Source: Butyricicoccus pullicaecorum (GTDB lineage Bacteria > Bacillota > Clostridia > Oscillospirales > Butyricicoccaceae). From it: a DNA stretch of 32,781 nt. The stretch's first letter is position 1, and every line of letters starts with the position of its first letter. Where the stretch lies: positions 1 through 32,781 of the forward strand of contig JAGZIY010000023.1 in assembly GCA_018365995.1 (NCBI GenBank), given 5' to 3'. A program made the position numbers and the translations under genes. This document shows positions 1-5,099 of this stretch, in pieces. The notes beneath the pieces are model-generated. The model saw only the letters and a program-made list of their open reading frames with translations, ran no database searches and was not told the DNA's origin.

Positions 1-99
1 GCTCAGGTATTCGGCAACGCGCTAGTATGTGATAAAGCTCTGGTATTCGGCAACGCTTTGGTATCCGGCGAGGGGGCAATCTTCTGTATTGTCGGTATT
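1..99. repeat. Left copy of 99-bp terminal duplication
   Basis: Bases 1-99 are identical to 32683-32781. The gene that starts at 32497 continues in frame across the join into base 1 and ends at 291, so the duplication is best read as the overlap left when a circular molecule was written as a line. A true short direct terminal repeat on a linear virion genome is the alternative, but an intact gene spanning the join favours a circle. Confidence 0.93.
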
Positions 100-291
100 G
101 GCTCCAGAAACGGAACGACAACTTTTTTTGCCTGCAAAGATAAAAAGATTCGCGTATCATGCGGATGCTTTTATGGAAACATCGACGAATTTACCGCGAA
201 AGTAAGGCAGACGCACGGCGATAACATTCACGCAAAAATGTACCAGCTTGCTATCCAGATGGCAAAGTTAAAAATAGAAGTCGATTCATAA
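1..291 (+). CDS. Beta-helix repeat phage protein, C-terminal part
   Basis: This is the C-terminal 96 residues of the gene that begins at 32497. Joined across the circle it encodes about 158 residues. The piece opens with AQVFGNALVCDKALVFGNAL, imperfect repeats of the A-x-V-x-G-N/D type that build left-handed beta-helices, also seen in YdcK-like and phage proteins. From about residue 90 of the joined protein a compact domain follows (IGSRNGTTTFFACKDKK, then VSCGCFYGNIDEF and THGDN). I believe that domain recurs in Firmicutes phage proteins of unknown function. It is the last gene of the early operon and is followed by the hairpin at 299-322. No catalytic residue can be assigned, and function is unknown. 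Confidence 0.85.
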   Translation, partial: AQVFGNALVCDKALVFGNALVSGEGAIFCIVGIGSRNGTTTFFACKDKKIRVSCGCFYGNIDEFTAKVRQTHGDNIHAKMYQLAIQMAKLKIEVDS

Positions 292-298
292 AAAGGGA

Positions 299-322
299 GC
301 AGCCCGCCAATAGACGGGCTGC
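299..322 (-). terminator. Intrinsic terminator between converging genes
   Basis: GCAGCCCG (299-306) pairs with CGGGCTGC (315-322) around an 8-nt loop. On the minus strand the stem is followed by CTCCCTTTTT, so it ends the 763-to-329 transcript. It may also stop the plus-strand early operon that ends at 291, although the plus side lacks a U run. Confidence 0.7.
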
Positions 323-328
323 AATCCA

Positions 329-763
329 TTATTCCTGACTTTCAATCAAAGATTCGATGTATCCGCTGAGACTGCTGCCGGTCTGTGATGCTTTGCGCTT
401 CGCTTTTTCGAGCGTAGCGGCAGAGATACTTAGAGCGATTGTAATTCTGCTGTTATCGTCCTCAATGGCGCCGAATTCTTGCGCATATTCATCTGGCTCT
501 AGATATTTTTCGCTCCATGCGCGTGCTTGCTCCCATGTCAGAGGCGTAAAAGCAGACCCTGCGCCCCAAGTGTTGTAGTCCACATGGGTTGCGTACTTAG
601 AATTCGCATGACCTTCACCGAAAACAAAGTACTCACCAGTTTTTTTTCTGTAAAGCGTTTCCTCAAAGTAGTCAAATGAAGCTGGTCCTGCTGGGCTTTT
701 GTACTCGCCAACGACTTTCGCGGTTTCGGTGTTGTACAGCTTGCCGTTAATGATTTTTTTCAT
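329..763 (-). CDS. Small protein with C-terminal ribbon-helix-helix-like domain
   Basis: 144 residues, preceded by AGGAGG eight bases before the ATG. The N-terminal half (KKIINGKLYNTETAKVVGEY) matches a small domain I recall from Firmicutes phages and mobile elements; it contains a short strand-rich module with YRKKTGEYFVFGEG near residues 38-51. The last 45 residues (SRITIALSISAATLEKAKRK, then SGSSLSGYIESLIES-like) look like a ribbon-helix-helix DNA-binding fold: a short strand followed by two helices. It would therefore be a DNA-binding regulator with a sensor or partner domain at its front. It lies 23 bases after the stop of the 1179-to-787 gene and probably shares that gene's promoter at 1227-1255. 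The RHH call is by eye; target unknown. Confidence 0.75.
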   Translation of the reverse strand: MKKIINGKLYNTETAKVVGEYKSPAGPASFDYFEETLYRKKTGEYFVFGEGHANSKYATHVDYNTWGAGSAFTPLTWEQARAWSEKYLEPDEYAQEFGAIEDDNSRITIALSISAATLEKAKRKASQTGSSLSGYIESLIESQE

Positions 764-786
764 GGTGAAATCCTCCTGAAAAGTGA

Positions 787-1179
787 TTATATGTGCAAAA
801 ACACTTTCAAAGTGTCCAGCATTTCATCGAAGTGGCGACCATGACCACAGAATTCGCCAGAAATCTGGTCATAGTAAAAATCAGATGCAGTGACCGCCCA
901 ACGGCTGCCATCAGCATTAGAAATCTGCTCGCCGTTCTGCTCACAGTAGCAGATATTTCCGCTCTTTCTGTAGTAGATGTAGTCCAGACCGCACAGCCCC
1001 AACAGGAAGCTTTTATCGAAGTAGATGCGGCTCTTGCCGTACTTTTCCCACAGCTTGCCACAAGCCAGCATCTTTGCAGCGACCCAAGCGTCATGCAGGC
1101 ACTCAGCGAAAGACTTAACGCCCTTACGGAAGTTGTTCCAAGCATTTTTCATGATTTCAGACAGATTATACTTTTTCAT
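787..1179 (-). CDS. Hypothetical phage protein with NLSEIMK N-terminal motif
   Basis: 130 residues from the ATG at 1179. The in-frame ATG at 1185 lies only 3 bases from the AAGAGG ribosome binding site, whereas 1179 is 9 bases away, so 1179 is preferred. The N-terminus (NLSEIMKNAWNNFRKGVKSF then EALHDAW-like) matches a short helical motif that opens many unrelated small phage and plasmid proteins in Bacillota. The rest, with IYFDKSFLLGLCGLDYIYY, an aromatic core and several cysteines, is not recognised. It has its own consensus promoter (1227-1255) inside the 83-bp inverted repeat shared with the 2464 gene, so the two are probably co-regulated. Confidence 0.75.
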   Translation of the reverse strand: MKKYNLSEIMKNAWNNFRKGVKSFAECLHDAWVAAKMLACGKLWEKYGKSRIYFDKSFLLGLCGLDYIYYRKSGNICYCEQNGEQISNADGSRWAVTASDFYYDQISGEFCGHGRHFDEMLDTLKVFLHI

Positions 1180-1204
1180 TTTCATATACCTCTTAGTTGT
1201 TTTT

Positions 1205-1287
1205 GGTGTTCCCTTTAACTGTCTTTATTATATCGTTGAATTTATATAAAGTCAATACAAAAATAGAAAATATATAAAATATTTTTC
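1205..1287. repeat. Left arm of 83-bp inverted repeat carrying a promoter
   Basis: The reverse complement of this arm matches 2345-2427 at all but about four positions. Each arm holds a complete promoter, TTGACT-17-TATAAT, plus the first 15-20 bases of its transcript (GACAGTTAA-GGGAACACC). The arms point outward from a segment that contains the 1308 gene, ssb and a candidate small RNA. Confidence 0.9.
1227..1255 (-). promoter_or_regulatory. Sigma-A promoter P1 for the 1179 and 763 genes
   Basis: On the minus strand: TTGACT (1255-1250), 17-bp spacer, TATAAT (1232-1227). Transcription would start near 1220 and reach the ATG at 1179 after a leader containing AAGAGG. The AT-rich stretch upstream is conserved in the partner promoter at 2377-2405. 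Confidence 0.85.
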
Positions 1288-1307
1288 TAAGAAAGGAGCG
1301 TATGCAG

Positions 1308-1703
1308 ATGCGTAAAAAAGGACGCACGGCAAAAGATACGCTGTGCTGGAAGTGTGCAAAAGCGTGCGGCGGGTGCTCATGGTCAAGCAAGGCGCATAAA
1401 CCAGTAGAGGGCTGGACAGCAGAGCGGCGAGACTTATATGTCCAAAACAAAACGGATTTCGTGGAAAGCTATGTCGTAGAAGCCTGTCCAGAGTATGTGT
1501 CAGACGGCAAAAATCATAAGCGAATATACTACAATAAAATAGAAATTCCGACCGAAACCATGCAAAAAATTATAAAACTGCGCGAAAAAGGTACGACTTA
1601 CAAGGAAATATCTGAAATTTTTGGATTTTCGGAACACATTTTGTATCTTAGACTTGCAGAGTATAAAAATAGCGTACAGGAGGCAGAAAAAAATGCTCAA
1701 TAA
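1308..1703 (+). CDS. Cysteine-rich phage protein with C-terminal HTH
   Basis: 131 residues. The ATG at 1308 is 9 bases after AAAGGAG; the ATG at 1302 is only 3 bases away and is less likely. Near the N-terminus C13, C16, C20 and C23 (CWKCAKACGGCSWS) form a probable zinc site, with another Cys in VEACPEYV. Residues about 85-120 (TMQKIIKLREKGTTYKEISE then FGFSEHILYLRL) read as a helix-turn-helix. A zinc knuckle plus HTH suggests a nucleic-acid-binding regulator. It overlaps the ssb start by 11 bases and so is co-transcribed with it. I recall similar Cys-rich proteins in Clostridia phages, but no function is known to me. Confidence 0.78.
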   Translation: MRKKGRTAKDTLCWKCAKACGGCSWSSKAHKPVEGWTAERRDLYVQNKTDFVESYVVEACPEYVSDGKNHKRIYYNKIEIPTETMQKIIKLREKGTTYKEISEIFGFSEHILYLRLAEYKNSVQEAEKNAQ

Positions 1704-2106
1704 AGTAATTTTAATGGGTCGCTTGACCCGTGACCCAGAAACAAAGTATGTCAATGACAAGCTGGTGTGCCAGTTTTCCGTGGCGATTGACCGACCAAAG
1801 CAGGCAGACGGACAAAAGCAAACCGACTTTATCCCCTGCGTTTGCTGGGGAAAACGTGCGGAATTTTTGCAAAAATGGTTCACAAAGGGCATGATGATTA
1901 TCATCACCGGACGACTGCAATCGCGCAGCTGGGAGGACAAAAACGGCAACCGGAGGCACGCCGTAGAAGTCAATGTTGATGAAATGTCTTTTGGAGAGAC
2001 CAAAAAGGCGCGTGAACTAAGTCAACAAAACGCGCCAGCGTATCCCGATGCCTCAGACAGCAGTTTCACGCAGCTGGACGATGACGGAAGCGACGTGCCT
2101 TTTTAA
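1693..2106 (+). CDS. ssb: Single-stranded DNA-binding protein
   Basis: 137 residues, with AGGAGG at 1678-1683 nine bases before the ATG. It opens with MLNKVILMGRLTRDPETKYV, the standard SSB OB-fold start, followed by CQFSVAIDRP, TDFIPCVCWGKRAEF and a GRLQSRSWEDKNGN strand. A short acidic tail ends in DDDGSDVPF, the tip by which bacterial SSBs recruit partner proteins. It would coat single-stranded DNA and recruit replication and repair proteins during phage or plasmid replication. The linker is short (about 30 residues), as in many phage SSBs. It sits with the 1308 gene, away from the early operon that carries the initiator and helicase. Confidence 0.97.
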   Translation: MLNKVILMGRLTRDPETKYVNDKLVCQFSVAIDRPKQADGQKQTDFIPCVCWGKRAEFLQKWFTKGMMIIITGRLQSRSWEDKNGNRRHAVEVNVDEMSFGETKKARELSQQNAPAYPDASDSSFTQLDDDGSDVPF

Positions 2107-2108
2107 GC

Positions 2109-2137
2109 TTGCAATTTTCAAATTGCAGTGCTATACT
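2109..2137 (+). promoter_or_regulatory. Promoter of the candidate small RNA, with operator-like palindrome
   Basis: TTGCAA (2109-2114), 17-bp spacer, TATACT (2132-2137). An 18-bp palindrome, TGCAATTT-TC-AAATTGCA (2110-2127), covers the -35 box and most of the spacer, where a repressor could block polymerase. It lies directly after the ssb stop codon. Promoter call is by eye. Confidence 0.55.
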
Positions 2138-2181
2138 ATGTACATACCTCTGTTGTTTTTGGTGAATGTCAGAAACAACAT

Positions 2182-2212
2182 AATCCGGCTGCCTATCCAC
2201 AGCCGGATTTTT
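2182..2212 (+). terminator. Hairpin with short U run, first of tandem pair
   Basis: AATCCGGCTG (2182-2191) pairs with CAGCCGGATT (2200-2209), followed by TTT. It is either a terminator for ssb or the middle stem of the candidate small RNA. Confidence 0.65.
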
Positions 2213-2227
2213 AATGCGCAAAAACAA

Positions 2228-2256
2228 AAAGACCGCCTTTTGGGCGGTCTTTTTTG
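2228..2256 (+). terminator. Strong intrinsic terminator after ssb
   Basis: AAAGACCGCC, a TTTT loop and GGGCGGTCTTTTTT form a perfect 9-10-bp GC-rich stem followed by a run of six T. Confidence 0.9.
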
Positions 2257-2344
2257 TGCTTCACGTCAATTCAGTTGTACCCGTGCATCATGGGATATGC
2301 TTATAGTATAGGACGGAGATCGTACAATGTCAATCTGCCCAGTG

Positions 2345-2427
2345 AAAAAATATTTTATATATTTTCTATTTTTGTATTGACTTTATATAAATTCGATGAT
2401 ATAATAAAGACAGTTAAGGGGAACACC
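2345..2427. repeat. Right arm of 83-bp inverted repeat carrying a promoter
   Basis: Near-identical in inverse orientation to 1205-1287. The two arms differ at about four positions, including CGATG here against CAACG there in the spacer. It carries promoter P2 and the start of its leader. Confidence 0.9.
2377..2405 (+). promoter_or_regulatory. Sigma-A promoter P2 for the 2464 gene
   Basis: TTGACT (2377-2382), 17-bp spacer, TATAAT (2400-2405). The leader carries CGGAGG before the ATG at 2464. It is the mirror twin of P1 (1227-1255). Confidence 0.87.
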
Positions 2428-2463
2428 CCAAGACAACAACCAAGATAACGGAGGTACAAAAAA

Positions 2464-2766
2464 ATGAAAAAACTTACACTGGAGCAGGTTCTGAAGGCAC
2501 TCGTTGACAATCAAAGCGTAGAAATCGAAAACGGATATGTAGAATATTATCTGCATATCAACGAAAACGGCGAAATCGTGACATCTTTCAGAGATGCAGA
2601 AATCTCATTTACTCACAAAGTCGATACCGATGAAATCGACGGATGGGACGAAGCAGACGACATGGATGTCATTTATAATCAAGAAAATATGGAAACGCCT
2701 TGGTTTGCTGATGCCGTGCAAGACTTGACAGAGCAGGCAAATGAGTGGATAGAAGAAAATGAATAA
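2464..2766 (+). CDS. Small acidic protein of unknown function
   Basis: 100 residues, strongly acidic, especially the second half (DTDEIDGWDEADDMDVIYNQ and the final NEWIEENE). CGGAGG lies 8-9 bases before the ATG. The first 30 residues look helical (LTLEQVLKALVDNQ) and the middle has short strands (YYLHINENGEIVTSF). No signal peptide or membrane segment. It is a single-gene transcript between promoter P2 and the terminator at 2772-2802. A decayed second copy of residues 31-57 is present at 4124-4213. High acidity and a strong isolated promoter are common in small phage proteins that mimic DNA or bind host enzymes, but here that is only a possibility. Confidence 0.82.
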   Translation: MKKLTLEQVLKALVDNQSVEIENGYVEYYLHINENGEIVTSFRDAEISFTHKVDTDEIDGWDEADDMDVIYNQENMETPWFADAVQDLTEQANEWIEENE

Positions 2767-2771
2767 AAACA

Positions 2772-2802
2772 AAAATGGCTGAGAAAAATCTCAGCCATTT
2801 TT
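2772..2802. terminator. Bidirectional terminator after the 2464 gene
   Basis: AAAATGGCTGAGA, an AAAA loop and TCTCAGCCATTTTT form a perfect stem with T runs on both strands. It stops the 2464 transcript and the converging DUF2442 transcript. A related stem lies at 4215-4243. Confidence 0.9.
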
Positions 2803-2837
2803 AATATAACATGAAGGAAGCAGTGATAGCATACTTT

Positions 2838-3071
2838 TCATGAAACCGATAATTCATATAACTCATGCGGAGCGATGTCCTGCCCGTCAGACCACGCAAC
2901 TGTTCGACCGGAGGGACGTACTGTTGCGAAGTATGTGGGATCTGCGAGTTTACCGTACCAATCTCCATGGATATAGGGTGTAACATCAAATATTTTTATC
3001 TCTCCAGTATCAAAGTGGATTTTTAGGCGGTATTGTTCCATTGGTGTGACCTCTAAAACTTTTGGACTCAT
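2838..3071 (-). CDS. DUF2442 family protein
   Basis: 77 residues from the ATG at 3071, which sits 6 bases after GAGGTG; the upstream in-frame GTG at 3080 lies within that site and is unlikely. The pattern VTPMEQYRLKIHFDTGEIKI, FDVTPYI and FATVRPSGRTVAWSDGQDIA is the DUF2442 signature, ending with PHELYE. DUF2442 genes are, to my knowledge, often found next to DUF4160 genes as here (3148-3414), and the pair has been suggested to act as a toxin-antitoxin-like module. On a phage-plasmid that would stabilise the element. No experiment that I know of fixes which partner is toxic. It is separated from its partner by a GC-rich hairpin at 3115-3136. Confidence 0.9.
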   Translation of the reverse strand: MSPKVLEVTPMEQYRLKIHFDTGEIKIFDVTPYIHGDWYGKLADPTYFATVRPSGRTVAWSDGQDIAPHELYELSVS

Positions 3072-3114
3072 CTCAATCACCTCATCTTGCGGTATTATTT
3101 ATATTATGGCAATG

Positions 3115-3136
3115 CCCGCCCTATTCACAGGGCGGG
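3115..3136 (-). promoter_or_regulatory. Intercistronic hairpin between DUF4160 and DUF2442
   Basis: CCCGCCCT (3115-3122) pairs with AGGGCGGG (3129-3136) around a 6-nt loop. No T run follows on the minus strand, so it looks less like a terminator than like an RNA stabiliser or a device that sets the ratio of the two proteins. Confidence 0.5.
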
Positions 3137-3147
3137 AGCCATACATG

Positions 3148-3414
3148 TTATTTCAGTGGTTCAATTTTGAAAAACTGCTGACCGTCCTGCAATAGTTTCC
3201 AGTTGGCTTCAAGTTCTTCTCTGTGAATTTCCATCCATGCATCAATCAGTTTTTGCTTGCTTTTTGGAATACTACCCTCAAGCACTTCACCATTCATCGC
3301 TATTACTATCTCATAGTCTTGATATATGGCGTGTATGTGCGGTCTGTTGTGCTTGCCGCCCTTTTCGTTGTACATGTAGATGATGATTCCGAAGAACATA
3401 CATAACGCTGGCAT
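3148..3414 (-). CDS. DUF4160 family protein
   Basis: 88 residues with a purine-rich GGGGGGAG site before the ATG. The family signature is complete: MFFGIIIYMYNEKGGKHNRP followed by HIHAIYQDYEIVIAMNGEVL, then GSIPKSKQKLIDAWMEIHRE. The conserved H-x-x-P-H-I-H cluster (about residues 22-28) is the likely functional site. It is transcribed from a consensus promoter at 3440-3468 together with the DUF2442 gene. A toxin-antitoxin or other maintenance role is a family-level suggestion, not shown. The alternative is a nucleic-acid-modifying or sensing protein. Confidence 0.92.
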   Translation of the reverse strand: MPALCMFFGIIIYMYNEKGGKHNRPHIHAIYQDYEIVIAMNGEVLEGSIPKSKQKLIDAWMEIHREELEANWKLLQDGQQFFKIEPLK

Positions 3415-3439
3415 CTTGCTCCCCCCTTTCTATATCTTA

Positions 3440-3468
3440 ATTATACACTTTTTTTTATATTTTGTCAA
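3440..3468 (-). promoter_or_regulatory. Consensus promoter Pa for the DUF4160/DUF2442 operon
   Basis: Minus strand: TTGACA (3468-3463), 17 bp, TATAAT (3445-3440). Both boxes are perfect. A 27-bp core from ATTGACA through GTGTAT (3443-3469) is identical, in inverse orientation, to promoter Pb at 3822-3848. Confidence 0.9.
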
Positions 3469-3505
3469 TGTTTTTGTGTAAAATATTTAATATTTTCATT
3501 AAACT

Positions 3506-3724
3506 TTAGATAATCGGTTCTCCCGTACTTCTATCAACAAAAACAATTTTCAAATCCGCGTCAAGGGCATCAGCAATTTTTTCAAGCTCTGATACCTTGA
3601 AAGTGTTCCGCTTGTATTTGTTGTGCATGTTCTGCGGAGTCTGTCCAGTGCGGCGGGCAAGTTCAGCTTCACTAATGTTACCGCGTTTTACACGGCAAAG
3701 GTTTATATACTCTCTTACATCCAT
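3506..3724 (-). CDS. XRE-family transcriptional regulator, short
   Basis: 72 residues, AGGAGG eight bases before the ATG. A Cro/CI-type HTH covers most of it: MDVREYINLCRVKRGNISEA, then ELARRTGQTPQNMHNKYKRN and FKVSELEKIADALDADLKIV. No dimerisation or sensor domain follows. It lies between three promoters that share one sequence pattern (3440-3468, 3753-3781, 3823-3851), including its own, so it probably represses itself and both neighbours. That would make it the control gene of the DUF4160/DUF2442 operon and the 41-residue protein. Confidence 0.92.
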   Translation of the reverse strand: MDVREYINLCRVKRGNISEAELARRTGQTPQNMHNKYKRNTFKVSELEKIADALDADLKIVFVDRSTGEPII

Positions 3725-3752
3725 AAGATAATCCTCCTTTTATACTAACACC

Positions 3753-3781
3753 ATAATACATTATATTTTATATTTAGTCAA
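3753..3781 (-). promoter_or_regulatory. Promoter Pc of the XRE regulator
   Basis: Minus strand: TTGACT (3781-3776), 17 bp, TATTAT (3758-3753). The spacer AAATATAAAATATAATG resembles that of Pa and Pb (AAATATAAAAAAAAGTG), so a common protein may bind all three. Confidence 0.8.
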
Positions 3782-3822
3782 CTATAATGTATAAATAATA
3801 TAAATTTATTTATAAAAAAGTA

Positions 3823-3851
3823 TTGACAAAATATAAAAAAAAGTGTATTAT
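3823..3851 (+). promoter_or_regulatory. Promoter Pb of the 41-residue protein
   Basis: TTGACA (3823-3828), 17 bp, TATTAT (3846-3851). Its 27-bp core matches Pa exactly in inverse orientation. Confidence 0.87.
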
Positions 3852-3897
3852 AGTAAATGTAAGGACGGGACACCCCGTTAAGAAAGGAAGTGAGGAA

Positions 3898-4023
3898 ATG
3901 GACCAGATGACAACCGCAGAACTCAATCAGTATCTTGAAAACATTGCAAAACTGATAGAAGCAACTGCCAAGGATACGGAAGCAGCTGCAAAAATTGTCC
4001 GAGACAGCAAAGTCAAGGCATAA
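3898..4023 (+). CDS. 41-residue helical protein
   Basis: Starts at the ATG at 3898 after GGAAGTGAGGAA and encodes MDQMTTAELNQYLENIAKLI, EATAKDTEAAAKIVRDSKVK and a final A. The sequence is predicted to be one or two amphipathic helices with a heptad-like pattern. It has its own strong promoter (3823-3851), which is in the same family as those of the XRE and DUF4160 genes, and it is followed by two hairpins. No family recognised. The size, isolated transcription and shared control would fit a third part of the neighbouring module, such as a small antitoxin-like partner, but this is inference. Confidence 0.7.
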   Translation: MDQMTTAELNQYLENIAKLIEATAKDTEAAAKIVRDSKVKA

Positions 4024-4027
4024 GTAA

Positions 4028-4061
4028 GGGTCTGCGACACCACCAAAGTACCCGCAGACCC
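4028..4061 (+). terminator. Hairpin after the 41-residue gene
   Basis: GGGTCTGCG (4028-4036) pairs with CGCAGACCC (4053-4061) around a 16-nt loop. No T run follows; it stands in tandem with the next stem. Confidence 0.55.
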
Positions 4062-4069
4062 AAACCACA

Positions 4070-4104
4070 AAGGGCGGTTGAACCTTACATCAACCGCCCT
4101 TATT
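4070..4104 (+). terminator. Second hairpin, terminator-like
   Basis: AAGGGCGGTTGA (4070-4081) pairs with TCAACCGCCCTT (4090-4101), followed by the poor T run ATTAT. Probably ends the transcript from 3823. Confidence 0.65.
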
Positions 4105-4123
4105 ATAAAACATCCTATAAGAG

Positions 4124-4213
4124 AAATGCAATCGGCAAAACGGTGAAATCGTTAAATCTTTTGCAGATACATCAATTTCGTTTACTCACGAAATTGATCC
4201 CCGTGAAAAATAA
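4124..4213 (+). pseudogene. Remnant of a second copy of the 2464 gene
   Basis: In one frame this stretch reads NGEIVKSFADTSISFTHEID followed by PREK and a stop at 4211-4213. Residues 35-57 of the 2464 protein read NGEIVTSFRDAEISFTHKVD-TDE. Only about 27 codons are left, there is no start codon or ribosome binding site, and the terminator that follows (4215-4243) resembles the one behind the 2464 gene. It is the 3' end of a lost paralogue. Confidence 0.8.
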
Positions 4214-4214
4214 A

Positions 4215-4243
4215 GACAAAAGGGCTGATTTCTCAGCCCTTTT
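4215..4243. terminator. Bidirectional terminator overlapping the rep stop codon
   Basis: AAAAGGGCTGA, a short loop and TCAGCCCTTTT. On the minus strand the stem contains the stop codon of the Rep_3 gene (4235-4233) and is followed by GTCTTTATTT. On the plus strand TTTTCTTTTTTCTCTTTTTT follows, a strong end for rightward transcripts. Confidence 0.85.
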
Positions 4244-5033
4244 CTTTTTTCTCTTTTTTGCCTGCTGCATGCAGCTGTCGCTGCTCAAATCCATTTTTCC
4301 GGCGCATATGCGCATACCGCGTGCCCACATCATTTTTCGGCATGATAGAAAACTCCAAAAATTTGATGCTGCGCCCATCCCGAATCGGGAAAACTTCCAC
4401 ATCAATATCTGTATATTCATTGATTTCATGAATTGCAGGCTCTAAAACTTTCACCCGAAAATCAGTATAGTGGCTATATCCATTGGCTTCAATCCTTTTT
4501 TTCAATTCGTCAAGTTCAAAGGTATACCCATGCATATACTGATAAGATTTCAACAATTCATAGAGCCGGATAGAATACTTACTTTTCATCAAAAGCACAT
4601 ATTCAAGGGCAAAAGAGGTAAATTGCTGCTGCAATTGCAATAAATATGGTTTCAATTTATCGTCCAGACGAATTTTGATTACTGAATCCCCCTTTATAAT
4701 TTTGGCATCTGTGACCCATCGGCACAGCATATCCGCCTTTTCCGTTTCCACCCAAAAAGACTTATCAGCCAAATCCTGAATTGCGTCTTTGAAATTTTGG
4801 TAATTTTTAGGATTATGAGAAATACCCATAAGCCTGCACAAATCACGTAAAGGGAACTCATACTCAGTGAAAGCCTCGTCCTCCGGCTTAATTTTAGAGA
4901 TAAAAAACAGCACAATCTTTTGCTCAAGAAGGCTCAGCTGATACCGTGATCGCTGTATCAACTCGTTAGACTTCGCTACTGTTTGCAGCCGTGCGTCTTT
5001 CACGTCGGAAGAATTCATCAATCTATTACTCAT
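4233..5033 (-). CDS. Rep_3-family plasmid replication initiator
   Basis: 266 residues. The ATG at 5033 is 6 bases after GAGGTG; a GTG at 5042 lies within that site. The family pattern is clear: an N-terminal winged helix with LIQRSRYQLSLLEQKIVLFF, ISKIKPEDEAFTEYEFPLRD and LCRLMGI; a middle portion with MKSKYSIRLYELLKSYQYM; and a C-terminal winged helix with FRVKVLEPAIHEINEYTDID and KFLEFSI. Such proteins bind iterons as monomers to open the origin for theta replication, and dimers repress their own promoter. Thirteen 22-bp iterons begin just upstream (5100-5481), and a promoter lies at 5053-5081. Together they form a complete plasmid replicon inside a phage genome. Confidence 0.96.
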   Translation of the reverse strand: MSNRLMNSSDVKDARLQTVAKSNELIQRSRYQLSLLEQKIVLFFISKIKPEDEAFTEYEFPLRDLCRLMGISHNPKNYQNFKDAIQDLADKSFWVETEKADMLCRWVTDAKIIKGDSVIKIRLDDKLKPYLLQLQQQFTSFALEYVLLMKSKYSIRLYELLKSYQYMHGYTFELDELKKRIEANGYSHYTDFRVKVLEPAIHEINEYTDIDVEVFPIRDGRSIKFLEFSIMPKNDVGTRYAHMRRKNGFEQRQLHAAGKKEKKEKG

Positions 5034-5052
5034 CACACTCACCTCAAGAAGA

Positions 5053-5081
5053 AGAATACCTCAATAAAACAGAAATGTCAA
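5053..5081 (-). promoter_or_regulatory. Promoter of the Rep_3 gene
   Basis: Minus strand: TTGACA (5081-5076), 17 bp, TATTCT (5058-5053). It gives a leader of only about 12 bases before the ribosome binding site. The iterons begin about 20 bp upstream of the -35 box, so the initiator can sense its own level there. Confidence 0.75.
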
Positions 5082-5099
5082 ATATTTTTTTCTGTTTTT

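Larger units (their letters stand above)
2144..2256 (+). ncRNA. Candidate small regulatory RNA of three hairpins
   Basis: Starting about 7 bases after a -10 box at 2132-2137, the stretch has no open reading frame with a ribosome binding site. It contains three stems in a row: TGTTGTTT/AAACAACA (2151-2158 with 2173-2180, 14-nt loop), AATCCGGCTG/CAGCCGGATT (2182-2191 with 2200-2209), and AAGACCGCC-TTTT-GGGCGGTCTT followed by six U (2228-2256), a strong intrinsic terminator. Length would be about 110 nt. The loop of the first stem holds TTGGTG, part of the sequence GTTGTTTTTGGTG that is also found, antisense, in the leader of the P1 transcript (1197-1209), so pairing with that messenger is possible. 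Alternatively it is just the untranslated tail of ssb with two terminators. Confidence 0.45.

Noticed and set aside
1500..2003. Long minus-strand open frame opposite the 1308 gene and ssb
   Set aside because: It is fully covered by two well-supported plus-strand genes, lacks a ribosome binding site and shows no recognisable domain.
2191..2200. DnaA box (CTATCCACA)
   Set aside because: One mismatch to TTATCCACA, single copy, and it lies in the loop of a hairpin far from either origin candidate.
4143..4445. Plus-strand open frame over the rep 3' end
   Set aside because: It runs antisense through the Rep_3 gene and through a terminator, in a frame different from the paralogue remnant.
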